Of a DNA stretch of 64,000 nucleotides, positions 1 to 9,910 are shown in pieces. The stretch is from Insulibacter thermoxylanivorax (GTDB lineage: Bacteria > Bacillota > Bacilli > Paenibacillales > DA-C8): assembly GCF_015472005.1 (NCBI RefSeq), contig NZ_BMAQ01000030.1:1-64000 (forward strand), read 5' to 3'. The notes beneath the pieces are model-generated. The model saw nothing but the letters and a program-made list of their open reading frames with translations, was not told where the DNA came from and ran no database searches. Made by a program: the position numbers and the translations under genes. Numbering within the stretch: the stretch's first letter is position 1; each line of letters starts with the position of its first letter.

Positions 1-120
1 GAGATGACGGTCTCAGAACCGAGTTTTGTCCGAAAAATCGTATAAAACGGCATTTTGGGTTTCTCGGCAGCATGTTTTATCCTAATAATTGTACAAAACC
101 TCCGAGCTCTCACATCATCG
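1..120. repeat. Pair of 26-bp palindromic repeats upstream of bofC
   Basis: Two 26-bp near-identical units lie at 23-48 and 74-99, 51 bp apart. Both begin GTTTTRTCC and end GTAYAAAAC, so each can fold on itself. The flanks (around 1-22 and 100-120) are loosely complementary, so the whole block is an imperfect inverted repeat. No open reading frame or recognisable terminator T-run is present. The remainder, 121-237, is the bofC 5' region, with an SD-like aagagggg just before the GTG start. The function of the repeats is unknown. Confidence 0.6.
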
Positions 121-237
121 CCGAACCGGTTTTCCTGTGCATAGATCCCCGTTGATCTGGTCACAATAGATAGAAACAACTGGCTTCCGCGGCTTACATG
201 GATAACGGCGGAGCTGACTGGATAAGAGGGGATCGAT

Positions 238-1080
238 GTGAATACTCGACGTTTATCTGGTTTGCTGAAAGAACTGAAGAGGATATTTCGAAGAAGGCGC
301 AAGCTGGGACTCAGCTTCATCTTCTTGATCGTCGCAGCCGGCACAGCGATTCTCGCCTTGAACACCCATGAGGAGGAACAGACTGCGCAGAATTCCGCAG
401 AGAGGCTGCGGGAACAAGCGATTGCAGCATGGGCTGCGTCGGATTCGACAGGCAAGGCGCGCACTGAATTAATATCCTATCTTCAGGAACACGAGGTGGA
501 ACAATCCGTCGAAGTCTATAGGATCTATGTGTGCGGAGAAGAGAAGCAATCATACGGCAAGCTGACCTCCAAGCAAATCCTCGAACTGTTGGAGCAGCAT
601 CCAAATTGGCAGGTCGATGAGTACGGCAGCAACTATAGTACTTCGTCCGGGAATGAATACGATGCTAAGTCCGGAAATGAAAGCGAAGCTGCGTCCATGA
701 GCAGCTCCAGCGAAGAGGTCATTATCTTCTACGAATACATCGAGGATCTGTCTGAACGCTGCAAACAATCGGCATATATCGGCCTGGATGCCATGGATCA
801 TTTGACATTGTTTGAGGGATCGCCGGCGGAGGAACAGGTGATTCGGACCTTTTTTCAGATCGATATCGAACACTTGAAGTCCAGTCTGCCAGAGGAGGCG
901 ATCGAAAGCTTGTATAACGGGATTCGCATCCGCGATTATGCACAATATAACAGCGTGATCTCCACTTTCAGCCAGTATGCGGTGGAGAAAAGCGAGCGCG
1001 ATCAAACAGTCGAAACAGAGGGTTTTGAAGCTGAAGCTGCTGAAGCAGAAGCATCTGACAATATGAAAATCACACAATAA
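238..1080 (+). CDS. bofC: BofC-like sporulation checkpoint protein
   Basis: In B. subtilis BofC is made in the forespore, acts in the intermembrane space and delays pro-sigma-K processing by restraining SpoIVB. Here a basic N-terminus (residues 1-22) precedes one membrane segment or signal anchor (about 24-42). A BofC N-like domain follows (about 88-125, VEVYRIYVCG), then a Ser/Asn/Glu-rich linker (128-160), then the BofC C-domain (about 160-255, with YIGLDAMDHLTLFEG). The tail is Glu/Ala-rich. At 280 residues it is clearly longer than the roughly 170 residues of the B. subtilis protein; the linker and tail explain the excess. Start is GTG, supported by aagagggg about 7 nt upstream. Its place before ruvC matches the B. 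subtilis bofC-ruv neighbourhood. Confidence 0.85.
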   Translation: MNTRRLSGLLKELKRIFRRRRKLGLSFIFLIVAAGTAILALNTHEEEQTAQNSAERLREQAIAAWAASDSTGKARTELISYLQEHEVEQSVEVYRIYVCGEEKQSYGKLTSKQILELLEQHPNWQVDEYGSNYSTSSGNEYDAKSGNESEAASMSSSSEEVIIFYEYIEDLSERCKQSAYIGLDAMDHLTLFEGSPAEEQVIRTFFQIDIEHLKSSLPEEAIESLYNGIRIRDYAQYNSVISTFSQYAVEKSERDQTVETEGFEAEAAEAEASDNMKITQ

Positions 1081-1081
1081 C

Positions 1082-1111
1082 ATGACGCTGTATAACAGCC
1101 TGTGCTATAAT
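1082..1111 (+). promoter_or_regulatory. Candidate sigma-A promoter of ruvCA
   Basis: The -35-like hexamer ATGACG at 1082-1087 is separated by 18 bp from a perfect TATAAT at 1106-1111. It lies directly after the bofC stop and about 70 bp before ruvC, so ruvC-ruvA can be transcribed apart from the sporulation gene upstream. Confidence 0.6.
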
Positions 1112-1119
1112 GGGAAAAG

Positions 1120-1133
1120 TGAATGTATGTTCG
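1120..1133 (+). promoter_or_regulatory. Candidate LexA (DinR) box at the ruvC promoter
   Basis: TGAATGTATGTTCG matches the Gram-positive LexA site CGAAC-N4-GTTCG at 8 of 10 fixed positions; the right half-site is perfect. It starts 8 bp after the TATAAT, over the expected transcription start, a position where a bound repressor would block initiation. ruvAB is known to be SOS-controlled in B. subtilis, which supports the reading. Confidence 0.5.
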
Positions 1134-1179
1134 CTTTTCTTTTTTATTATTATGGCATGTTCTAAGCGGGTGAAACTTC

Positions 1180-1683
1180 TTGCGAATACTAGGCATCGAT
1201 CCCGGGATCGCGATCGTCGGGTTCGGATTCATCGACAAACAAGGGAGCAAATTGACCCCTGTGCAATATGGGAGCATTACAACCGAGGCCCATCTGGATC
1301 AAGCGGTTCGTTTGAAATTAATCTATGAATCTCTTAACCAGCTCATCGAGCGGTATAAACCGGACGCGATTGCCGTGGAGAAATTGTATTTTAACCGCAA
1401 TGTGACCACGGCCTTCACCGTCGGACAAGCGCGGGGCGTCATCATGCTGGCTGCCGTGCAGCACGATCTCGAGATCGGAGAATACACGCCTCTGCAGGTG
1501 AAGCAAGCCGTCGTCGGATACGGCAAAGCAGAGAAAAAACAAGTTCAAGAGATGGTTCGCATCCTGCTTAAGTTATCGGAGATCCCTAAGCCGGATGATG
1601 TGGCAGATGCCCTGGCAGTGGCGATCTGTCATTCGCAGTTTAACGGTTATTACGCCAAGTTAAAAGAGGGATTGAAGCGATGA
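1180..1683 (+). CDS. ruvC: Holliday junction resolvase RuvC
   Basis: RuvC is a dimeric RNase H-fold endonuclease that cuts Holliday junctions symmetrically while bound with RuvAB. The 167-residue length is standard. The four acidic catalytic residues are recognisable: D7 in RILGIDPG, E67 in AVEKLYF, and D140 and D143 in the C-terminal DDVADALA motif. Start is TTG at 1180, preceded by agcgggtga; the MRILGIDPG beginning is the family's usual N-terminus. The stop overlaps the ruvA start by 4 bp (ATGA), indicating translational coupling. Many Bacilli lack ruvC and use RecU instead, so its presence here fits Paenibacillaceae. Confidence 0.97.
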   Translation: MRILGIDPGIAIVGFGFIDKQGSKLTPVQYGSITTEAHLDQAVRLKLIYESLNQLIERYKPDAIAVEKLYFNRNVTTAFTVGQARGVIMLAAVQHDLEIGEYTPLQVKQAVVGYGKAEKKQVQEMVRILLKLSEIPKPDDVADALAVAICHSQFNGYYAKLKEGLKR

Positions 1684-2291
1684 TTGATTACGTGCGCGGG
1701 ACGATCGCATACATAGAATCTGACTACGCTGTAGTTGATGTGAATGGTATCGGATATCAAGTTTATGTGAGCAATCCATACGCCCTTCTGAATCAGGATT
1801 CCGATGTGGTGTTATATACCCACCAGCATGTACGGGAGGATGCGATCTTGCTGTACGGCTTCCCGACCAGAGAAGAACAGCGGTTATTCCGTAAGCTCCT
1901 GGAAGTCAGCGGCATCGGACCTAAGGTTGCACTCGGTATCTTAGCCGGAGGACGGCCGGAAGCGCTGGTTGTTGCTATTCAGAGGGAGGATATCGCCTAC
2001 CTGACGCGGCTTCCCGGTGTCGGCAAGAAAACAGCGCAGCGCATGATCCTTGATCTGAAGGACAAATTGGACAGCTTCAGCGATGTTATAGTGAAAGAAG
2101 AGCTGCCTGCAGTTCCGGCGACCGACACCGCTTCTCCATGGCAAGAAGCGAAGGAAGCACTGCTCGCTCTTGGTTATCGAGAAGCAGAGGCCGATCGGGC
2201 TTGGCAGATGATCCAAGGGAAGGTGTCCGATGAAGATACCGTCGAGACGCTGATGAAGAAGGCTCTGCAGGTGTTGTTCACGGCAAAATAA
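1680..2291 (+). CDS. ruvA: Holliday junction branch migration protein RuvA
   Basis: RuvA tetramers bind the four-way junction and load the RuvB motor. The protein has the expected 203 residues. It shows the N-terminal OB-fold (MIDYVRGTIAYIESDYAVVD), two helix-hairpin-helix motifs (VSGIGPKVALGIL and LPGVGKKTAQRMI), and a C-terminal RuvB-contact domain ending around VETLMKKALQVL. Its ATG overlaps the ruvC stop. The following 211 bp up to ruvB show no clear terminator or promoter, so ruvB may be co-transcribed. Confidence 0.97.
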   Translation: MIDYVRGTIAYIESDYAVVDVNGIGYQVYVSNPYALLNQDSDVVLYTHQHVREDAILLYGFPTREEQRLFRKLLEVSGIGPKVALGILAGGRPEALVVAIQREDIAYLTRLPGVGKKTAQRMILDLKDKLDSFSDVIVKEELPAVPATDTASPWQEAKEALLALGYREAEADRAWQMIQGKVSDEDTVETLMKKALQVLFTAK

Positions 2292-2502
2292 AGCTGCGAT
2301 GCTTGGCTGTTGCAAGCAGATGCGGCAGGCTGCTGAGAGCAGGTAATAGCATAGCATTCATCCGGAGGAATCCATCGAAAGTTGTGATACAGGTTATCAA
2401 ATCACCGCATTTATCTCCGTATTTTAAGTTAAAGCGAAGGCGTCAAAGAGAGAGGTAGTCTAGAGAAGTACTTAACCAGTTCGAACATGAGGAGGAGCCG
2501 GT

Positions 2503-3511
2503 ATGGAGGACCGCATCATATCTGCCAACCTGATGATGGAGGATCAAGAGGTTGAACTCAGCCTGCGTCCTCGTTATCTGGCAGAATATATCGGCCAGCA
2601 GAAAGCCAAAGAGAATCTGAAGATCTATATCGAAGCGGCCAAGATGCGCAGGGAGGCGCTTGATCACGTGTTGTTGTACGGTCCGCCTGGACTCGGCAAG
2701 ACGACGCTGTCCCACATCATCGCCAACGAGCTCGGCGTGAATCTGCGCACGACGTCGGGACCGGCGATCGAGCGGCCGGGCGATCTGGCGGCGATCTTAA
2801 CGAATCTGCAAGAGGGGGACGTGCTGTTCATCGATGAGATTCATCGGCTGCACCGCTCCGTAGAAGAAGTCCTCTATCCGGCGATGGAGGATTTCGCCTT
2901 GGATATCATCATCGGCAAGGGACCAAGTGCGCGTTCGGTCCGCTTGGAACTGCCTCCTTTTACATTGATTGGAGCCACGACCAGGGCGGGGCTCTTGTCG
3001 GCCCCCCTTCGCGACCGCTTCGGAGTTATGACGCGGCTGGAATATTACACTGTAGAAGAACTGACGTTCATCGTCAGCCGCGCCTCGGATATCCTTGGCG
3101 TACAGATCGTCGGGGAAGCCGCGGAGGAGATCGCGAGACGTTCCCGCGGCACGCCGCGGATCGCCAATCGTCTGCTGAAGCGGGTGCGCGATTATGCGCA
3201 GGTGCGGGGGGGACGGCACGATCACCCTGGAGACGGCTCGTGATGCGCTGGAGATGATCCAGGTAGATTCGATGGGACTCGACCATATTGACCATAAGAT
3301 GCTGGATTCGATTATCCGCAATTTCCGCGGCGGTCCCGTGGGACTTGAGACCATCGCCGCGACCATCGGCGAGGAATCCCAGACCATCGAAGATGTCTAT
3401 GAGCCCTATCTGCTGCAGATCGGCTTCCTGCAGCGCACACCGCGCGGGCGCATGGTAACAGAGCAGGCATATCGGCATATGGGCATCCCTTATCCGAAGA
3501 AGCAGGATTGA
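2503..3511 (+). pseudogene. ruvB: RuvB branch-migration ATPase, interrupted by a +1 frameshift
   Basis: RuvB is the hexameric AAA+ motor of branch migration. The first frame (2503-3243) carries Walker [10 protein letters not shown] (residues 60-68), Walker B with DEIH (111-114), the sensor GATTRAG (157-163) and the arginine-finger region LRDRFG. It loses homology after VRDYAQVRG. The family sequence resumes in the +1 frame ([15 protein letters not shown] onward) and runs to 3511 through the winged-helix domain ending RHMGIPYP. The break is a run of seven G at 3206-3212, where six would keep the frame. With one G removed the product would be about 335 residues, the normal length. This may be a sequencing or assembly error, a real mutation, or slippage. 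SD aggagg precedes the ATG. Confidence 0.9.
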
Positions 3512-3580
3512 GAGATCAGGATCATCAAGATCTGGATCGAAGCAGCAAGGTTCTTGCTTGCGGCAATCCGACAGGAATCC

Positions 3581-3601
3581 TGCTGGAGGCAGCAACTTTT
3601 T
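3581..3601 (+). terminator. Weak candidate terminator after ruvB
   Basis: A short stem TGCTG (3581-3585) / CAGCA (3590-3594) is followed by AC and five T (3597-3601). The stem is only 5 bp, so efficiency is doubtful. It lies between ruvB and the SpoIID-like gene. Confidence 0.4.
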
Positions 3602-3672
3602 GATATTGGACAAGTCTAATGAGTATGAGCTATTTAATCTGCATATGTAAAGATAGGAGAGGCGGAAACGGT

Positions 3673-5787
3673 ATGATGATGGTGAAGAAACGATGGAGCA
3701 AGTTGGCATGGCTGTTCTGCGCTGCACTTCTATGGACGCTGATCCTGCCGGGATTCAGCGGTACGGCGCAGGCGGCAATCCCTAAGCTGGACAACATTCG
3801 CGTCGCCCTGTTCATTCAGACGCGGGAAACGGCACCGGCCGTTACCTTCTCCATCGCAAGTCCTGCACAGATCGGCCTTCGTACTCCGGAAGGCATTCGC
3901 AGCTGGCTTTCGATCGAGGACGGTTCACCAGTCCGGTTCAGCATCGACCAATTCCGCATCGTCATGTATGAATCGACGGAATTAAGCGCTGCTAAAGCGG
4001 TTGCTGAGGAATTGGCAGCGATCATGAATAACCGCGAACGTGCTTTCGTGCTAAGCACCGTGCGAAACGGTGCGGTTGTCTATCAAGTGACGGCAGGCAA
4101 CTATCAAAGCTTGCAAGAAGCAAATGCTGCGAAGGAACGCCTGCTGGCAAATTACAGAGCATCATCTCTGCTGAACGGCTTCCCTGTTCAGATCACAGGC
4201 CCCTATCATCTGAGTGCGGGCACATTCGCCACGGAGCAGGAAGCCAAAGCGGTGCAATCGATCTATCAGGAGCGGGGCATCGATGCTGCGCTGGTCTATC
4301 ATGAGAATGCAGATCAGATGCTCGTCTGCAGCGTCTGGATTGGCGAGGCTGCTTCCAGCGAGCAATTGGAGGAAGTTAAGAACACCGCGCTGGCTGCGGT
4401 TCCGGAATTCCCCCTTAGTGCAGCCGATCATTCCCAACCGTATCTATATCTGCGTATGGATCATACCGACGACCGGGCGATACCGCATTATTACTTCAAT
4501 GCTAAGAACCAGAAAGTATGGTTCACCGCTTCGGTTCCAGGCATCAAAGTTCATGAACGATATGGCCGCACCTATCGCGGCAGCATGGAGATCACGCAGT
4601 ACAACGATCGGCTGGCCTTGATCAATGAACTGCCCTTCGAGCAATATCTGTATGCAGTTGTGAGCAATGAGATGGGCGGAAGCTTTCCGATGGAGGCACT
4701 TAAAGCTCAGGCTGTTGCTGCTCGGACCTATGCCCTGCAGCAAGGGATGAAATACGGCATCGCACACATCTCAGACACCACTTATGACCAAGCCTATTAC
4801 GGATATGGCACGGAAACGGCTGCAGCTGTACGGGCGGTTGATGCGACGAAGTCCGAAGTTGTCGTGAACCGAAAGGATCACAGCTTGATCACGCCGTTCT
4901 ATTCCTCCAATGCCGGCGGGTTCACCAGCCATACCGATGAGGTATGGGGTACGGCGGTGGACTATCTACACAGCGTGCCGAGCCCCGATGATGTCGCCGA
5001 ACAGGGCCGGCACACGTGGCATCGCGTGATCACGCCGAGCGGTTTGGTCGGCTATGTGAGACAGGATCTGGTGCGCACGGCGGGAACGACGGCTGCGGGG
5101 TTGACGACGGTATCGGTCATCGAACCAAGCGTGAACGTGCGTCCCAGCCCGGATACATCAGGTACACCGATCACGCAAGTGAAGCAAGGCGATGTGTTGA
5201 TCGTCCTGGAGACGATGAAGGAGTCCAATCCTTACAGCTGGGTCTCAGTTACGTGGAAGGCCGATCAGCTTCTAAGCCGCATCAACCAGTATGCACGGGC
5301 TCCGATTGCCGGCGAGCTTAGATCCCTCCATGTTGCAGAACGCGGCATCTCCGGCCGGGTGATCTCTGTGGTGGCGAACGGCCATGAGAAGGTTCAGGTC
5401 TCCTATCCGGATGCCTACCGCACGGTGATGGGCGGCTTGCGCAGCACGCGTTTTGACATCGATCAGACCAATGATCTGACGATCCTTGCGGCGGGTAACT
5501 TGACGGCCAATGTGAAGGATATGTATCCTGCAGCGGAACTCTATGTGCTTACCGGCCATTCGGCCTCTACAGCGCAGCCGGTTCAGGGGGAATATCTGTA
5601 TGCGATGAACGGCAAACAAGAGATCCGCACAGGCACCTTGGATCCGAGATTCCGCTTCATCGGCCGCGGTTACGGGCACGGCTTGGGCATGTCCCAATAC
5701 GGCGCCAAGGCTTTGGCGGAGATTGGGTATGATTACCAGAAGATTCTCCAATACTATTACAAAGATGTGCAAGTGATCAGAGGATGA
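3673..5787 (+). CDS. Secreted SpoIID/LytB-domain protein
   Basis: This exported wall-associated protein belongs to the SpoIID/LytB family, whose founding member is a lytic transglycosylase used in engulfment. From the ATG at 3673 (SD agatagga-gaggcgg about 10 nt upstream; the longer frame from 3619 has no SD) it is 704 residues. It has a signal peptide ending near AQA, then SPOR-like segments (roughly residues 80-230). The SpoIID domain follows (from about 305, with [30 protein letters not shown] and PFYSSNAGG), then an SH3-like stretch ([11 protein letters not shown]). The family C-terminal motif [20 protein letters not shown] is present. It is about twice the length of SpoIID itself, so it is a paralogue and not SpoIID proper. 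It overlaps or abuts queA. Confidence 0.88.
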   Translation: MMMVKKRWSKLAWLFCAALLWTLILPGFSGTAQAAIPKLDNIRVALFIQTRETAPAVTFSIASPAQIGLRTPEGIRSWLSIEDGSPVRFSIDQFRIVMYESTELSAAKAVAEELAAIMNNRERAFVLSTVRNGAVVYQVTAGNYQSLQEANAAKERLLANYRASSLLNGFPVQITGPYHLSAGTFATEQEAKAVQSIYQERGIDAALVYHENADQMLVCSVWIGEAASSEQLEEVKNTALAAVPEFPLSAADHSQPYLYLRMDHTDDRAIPHYYFNAKNQKVWFTASVPGIKVHERYGRTYRGSMEITQYNDRLALINELPFEQYLYAVVSNEMGGSFPMEALKAQAVAARTYALQQGMKYGIAHISDTTYDQAYYGYGTETAAAVRAVDATKSEVVVNRKDHSLITPFYSSNAGGFTSHTDEVWGTAVDYLHSVPSPDDVAEQGRHTWHRVITPSGLVGYVRQDLVRTAGTTAAGLTTVSVIEPSVNVRPSPDTSGTPITQVKQGDVLIVLETMKESNPYSWVSVTWKADQLLSRINQYARAPIAGELRSLHVAERGISGRVISVVANGHEKVQVSYPDAYRTVMGGLRSTRFDIDQTNDLTILAAGNLTANVKDMYPAAELYVLTGHSASTAQPVQGEYLYAMNGKQEIRTGTLDPRFRFIGRGYGHGLGMSQYGAKALAEIGYDYQKILQYYYKDVQVIRG

Positions 5788-5792
5788 ACGAC

Positions 5793-6839
5793 ATGGATAT
5801 CGAACAATTTGACTATGAGCTGCCGGAGAGCTTGATCGCGCAGACCCCCCTGAGCGACCGGTCAAGCTCCAGGCTTATGACCTTGAATAAACATACGGGC
5901 GAGATCGGGCACTATCAGTTCCGCGATCTCGTTCATTTTGTTAAACCGGGGGATGTTCTTGTCTTAAACGATACACGCGTGATCCCGGCCCGACTGATCG
6001 GGCGGAAGCGGGGCGGCGGTGCTCATGTAGAACTCTTGCTGCTGAAGCAATTGGAAGAAGACCGATGGGAGACATTGGCGCGGCCCGGCCGCAGGCTGAA
6101 GAAGGGCGCATGGATCGATTTCGGTGAGGATGCCGCCGGAAAGCCGCTGCTCAGCGCGGAAGTGGAGGAGGAGTTGCCCGACGGCGGACGGCTCGTCCGC
6201 TTTAACTATGAGGGAGTATTTCTCGAAATCCTTGATAAGCTAGGTCAGATGCCGCTTCCTCCTTATATTCGGGAGATGCTGGAGGATAAGGAACGCTATC
6301 AGACGGTGTATGCGCAGCATCCGGGCTCGGCTGCAGCACCTACGGCGGGGCTGCACTTCACGGAGGGGATGCTTTCCCAGCTGCGTGCGCAAGGCGTGCA
6401 GATCGCCTTTGTGACGCTGCATGTCGGATTAGGAACCTTCCGCCCCGTGTCGGTGCAGGATATCACACAGCACAAGATGCATGCGGAGTACTACAGCATC
6501 CCTGCAGAGACGGCGCAGGTGCTCCAGGAGGCGCGAACAGAGGGAAGGCGCATCATCGCTGTCGGCACGACTTCCTGCCGCACGCTGGAGACGGCGGCAC
6601 AGAAGTTTGGCGATCAGCCGCTGCAGGAGACAAGCGGCTGGACGGATATCTTCATCTACCCGGGCTATCAATTTCGCTTGGTCGATGGCCTTGTGACGAA
6701 TTTCCATCTGCCGAAGTCCACGCTTCTGATGTTGATCAGCGCCATGGCCGGCAGGGAGAACGTGATGCATGCTTATGCCGAAGCGGTGAAAGAGCGGTAT
6801 CGCTTCTTCAGCTTCGGGGATTCGATGTTTATCTATTAA
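5793..6839 (+). CDS. queA: tRNA preQ1(34) S-adenosylmethionine ribosyltransferase-isomerase QueA
   Basis: QueA transfers and isomerises the ribosyl group of SAM onto 7-aminomethyl-7-deazaguanine at tRNA position 34, giving epoxyqueuosine. The protein reads [17 protein letters not shown] and contains the family blocks [53 protein letters not shown] and [13 protein letters not shown], ending [13 protein letters not shown] prefer the ATG at 5793 (348 residues) because cagagg sits 9 nt upstream. The in-frame ATG at 5784, which overlaps the preceding stop, is flush against that SD. It is followed 24 bp later by tgt, the previous enzyme of the pathway. Confidence 0.97.
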   Translation: MDIEQFDYELPESLIAQTPLSDRSSSRLMTLNKHTGEIGHYQFRDLVHFVKPGDVLVLNDTRVIPARLIGRKRGGGAHVELLLLKQLEEDRWETLARPGRRLKKGAWIDFGEDAAGKPLLSAEVEEELPDGGRLVRFNYEGVFLEILDKLGQMPLPPYIREMLEDKERYQTVYAQHPGSAAAPTAGLHFTEGMLSQLRAQGVQIAFVTLHVGLGTFRPVSVQDITQHKMHAEYYSIPAETAQVLQEARTEGRRIIAVGTTSCRTLETAAQKFGDQPLQETSGWTDIFIYPGYQFRLVDGLVTNFHLPKSTLLMLISAMAGRENVMHAYAEAVKERYRFFSFGDSMFIY

Positions 6840-6845
6840 CGATAG

Positions 6846-8003
<1,158 letters not shown>

Positions 8004-8030
8004 TACCCATGATTTGAAGGAGGAAAACCT

Positions 8031-8405
8031 ATGTATTTGCAAGAGGCTGCAGCTGCAGATCCAGCCACCAGCGCTGTCGGCTTACTCCTGCCCTTCGTCG
8101 TGATGTTCCTCGTGTTCTATTTCCTGCTGATCCGTCCGCAGCAGAAGCGCAATAAGCTCCGCAATCAGATGCTGAGTGCGCTGAAGAAGGGCGATAAGAT
8201 CGTGACGATCGGCGGACTGCACGGAACGATCGACTCGATCACGGACGATATCATCGTGCTGAAAGTAAGCGACGGGGTGCGGCTTACCTTTGACCGTTCC
8301 GCAGTGAACAACGTGGTGTCCAGCCCGAATATCGATGAGAAGAAATCCGAACCTAAAGAGGAAAACGAAGCAAGCAAGGAAGCCGATGGCAAAGTGAAGG
8401 ATTAA
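8031..8405 (+). CDS. yajC: Preprotein translocase subunit YajC
   Basis: YajC is a small single-span membrane protein that associates with SecDF and the Sec translocon. It is 124 residues with a short outside N-terminus, a hydrophobic span (about residues 15-35, LLLPFVVMFLVFYFLLI), the signature RPQQKRNKLRNQM, and a cytoplasmic SH3-like segment (KGDKIVTIGGLHGTI). The tail is Glu/Lys-rich and longer than in compact family members. SD aaggagga precedes the ATG by 8 nt. It closes the queA-tgt-yajC run and is followed by a long hairpin. Confidence 0.95.
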   Translation: MYLQEAAAADPATSAVGLLLPFVVMFLVFYFLLIRPQQKRNKLRNQMLSALKKGDKIVTIGGLHGTIDSITDDIIVLKVSDGVRLTFDRSAVNNVVSSPNIDEKKSEPKEENEASKEADGKVKD

Positions 8406-8426
8406 AACACCGCATGAAGAAACAAG

Positions 8427-8526
8427 AACAGACTGCCCGCTAGGAATTGTTCTCCTATGAACGTGACAGCGGAATCCGCTGGGATTACGTTGTTCAAGGA
8501 GAGCAGTTGGCGAGAGGCAGTCTGTT
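8427..8526. terminator. Long hairpin terminator between convergent yajC and TIGR04086 gene
   Basis: A hairpin of about 100 nt: aacagactgcc (8427-8437) pairs with ggcagtctgtt (8517-8527). A second helix is formed by aattgttctcc with ggagagcagtt (two G-U pairs), and the tip is agcgga-a-tccgct. Six T follow on the + strand (8525-8530). The leftward strand also reads into a T-rich tract, so it may stop transcription in both directions. It is unusually long for a simple terminator. Confidence 0.65.
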
Positions 8527-8548
8527 TTTTGTGTGGCAAGATAAAATA

Positions 8549-8938
8549 TTACTTCCTCGTATTTACGCCGAGAATCCCGCCCGCAGAAGCTGCGACCATG
8601 CATAAGCCGGTGAGCAGAAGCGTATGGAGCGAGAAGCCGACATTAAACCCTAAGAAACCGACCAAGATGATAATTCCCGCATAGAACAGACCGACTAATC
8701 CTCCGTTCATCCAGCCTTTGCGAAGGGAATGCCTACCAGCCGCAAATCCCCCTGTCAATACCGAAGCTCCATGTATGACGTAAGCTGCTGCACTTAACGA
8801 GTGTTCGCGAAAGTCGCTCAGCCACAGCATCAGAGAGAGGATGATCGTACATACGGCCATAAACACAAAGGAATAGACCAGTCCCGTCATCAGGGGCGGT
8901 TTTACTTTAACCGGATTAACATTGCCGACAGTCGCCAT
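8549..8938 (-). CDS. TIGR04086 family membrane protein (YrzE-like)
   Basis: A 129-residue integral membrane protein with four predicted spans, about residues 16-40, 50-68, 77-95 and 102-123. The first span reads MTGLVYSFVFMAVCTIILSL. It contains conserved glycines in the HGASVLTGGFAAGR and GWMNGGLVGLFYAG loops, which mark the TIGR04086 family, whose B. subtilis member YrzE sits in the same neighbourhood. Function is unknown. It is transcribed against yajC and divergently from the DUF421 gene. Confidence 0.85.
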   Translation of the reverse strand: MATVGNVNPVKVKPPLMTGLVYSFVFMAVCTIILSLMLWLSDFREHSLSAAAYVIHGASVLTGGFAAGRHSLRKGWMNGGLVGLFYAGIIILVGFLGFNVGFSLHTLLLTGLCMVAASAGGILGVNTRK

Positions 8939-9176
8939 CTATCTATACCTCCTATCGAGTGATCGTCTGTTGTTACATTGTATGGTCAAGCCTGAATGCT
9001 TAGAACTGCTTGAACCTATGCTGTTTGTTTGTATGAACGGTTGAGATGCAAGTCGAGAGTATTCTGACTGCCAACAATTGAAGGCGGTGCGGCCGCATGA
9101 TCGCAGGCACACCCGGTCACAATAGGATGTACGACTTGTGGAGTGCCAACTTCGATGCGGAGGGAGCCATGCCGGA

Positions 9177-9869
9177 ATGGAACTGACGACGATCTTCTTA
9201 CGCACGCTGCTGATGTACTTCCTGGTCTTCCTCGCATTGCGTTTGATGGGCAAACGGGAGATCGGCAAGCTGTCAGTCTTCGATCTGGTGAACTCGATCA
9301 TGATCGCGGAGCTGGCCGTCCTGACGATTGAAGATACGAATACTGAGATCATCAAGGGCATCCTGCCGATGGCGGTGTTAGTCGGCATCCAGATCATCCT
9401 CGCCTTCATCTCTTTGAAGAACGAGAAGCTGCGGCGAACCTTCGACGGATTACCCAGCGTGCTTGTGGAGAACGGAGAGATTCGGGATCAAGAGATGCGA
9501 AGGCTCCGGTATACCTTGGATGATCTGCTGCTGCAGCTAAGAGAGAACAAGATTTACAACCCTGCCGATGTGGAATTCGCGGTTCTGGAGACCACCGGGA
9601 AGCTGACGGCTTTTGATAAGAAAAGCATGGGGAAGGAAGGCAGCCAGCAGCTGCCGCGTGTGAATATTCGCTACGAAGGTTTGCCTCTGCCGCTGATCAT
9701 GGACGGTAAAGTGCTGGACGAGAACTTAGAGAAGATCGGACAGAACCGATTCTGGCTCCGGGAACAGATCCGGAAGCGCGGAATTAAGGACTTCAAGAGC
9801 ATCTTCCTGTTGACGATCGATCATAAAGGACAGCTGTATATTGACAAAAAAGATACCAAAGAATCCTAA
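9177..9869 (+). CDS. DUF421 family membrane protein (YetF/YrbG type)
   Basis: The N-terminus carries three membrane spans: TTIFLRTLLMYFLVFLALRL, a second around NSIMIAELAVLTIED, and a third, GILPMAVLVGIQIILAFISL. The family signature LMGKREIGKLS lies between spans one and two. Two small cytoplasmic DUF421 domains follow (PSVLVENGEI and RYTLDDLLLQLRENKI, then FAVLETTGKLTAFDK). I start at ATG 9177 (230 residues), 10 nt after ggagggag; the upstream in-frame ATG at 9138 lacks an SD. The family is common in spore-formers and some members affect germination, but no function can be read for this copy. Confidence 0.85.
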   Translation: MELTTIFLRTLLMYFLVFLALRLMGKREIGKLSVFDLVNSIMIAELAVLTIEDTNTEIIKGILPMAVLVGIQIILAFISLKNEKLRRTFDGLPSVLVENGEIRDQEMRRLRYTLDDLLLQLRENKIYNPADVEFAVLETTGKLTAFDKKSMGKEGSQQLPRVNIRYEGLPLPLIMDGKVLDENLEKIGQNRFWLREQIRKRGIKDFKSIFLLTIDHKGQLYIDKKDTKES

Positions 9870-9910
9870 AACGAAGAGATGGAGAGAACAGCGCCCCGTC
9901 TGCAGCAGGT

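Noticed and set aside
3619-3672. Longer N-terminus of the SpoIID-like protein
   Set aside because: It has no SD, and it would place 18 non-signal residues before a normal signal peptide that starts at 3673 behind a good SD.
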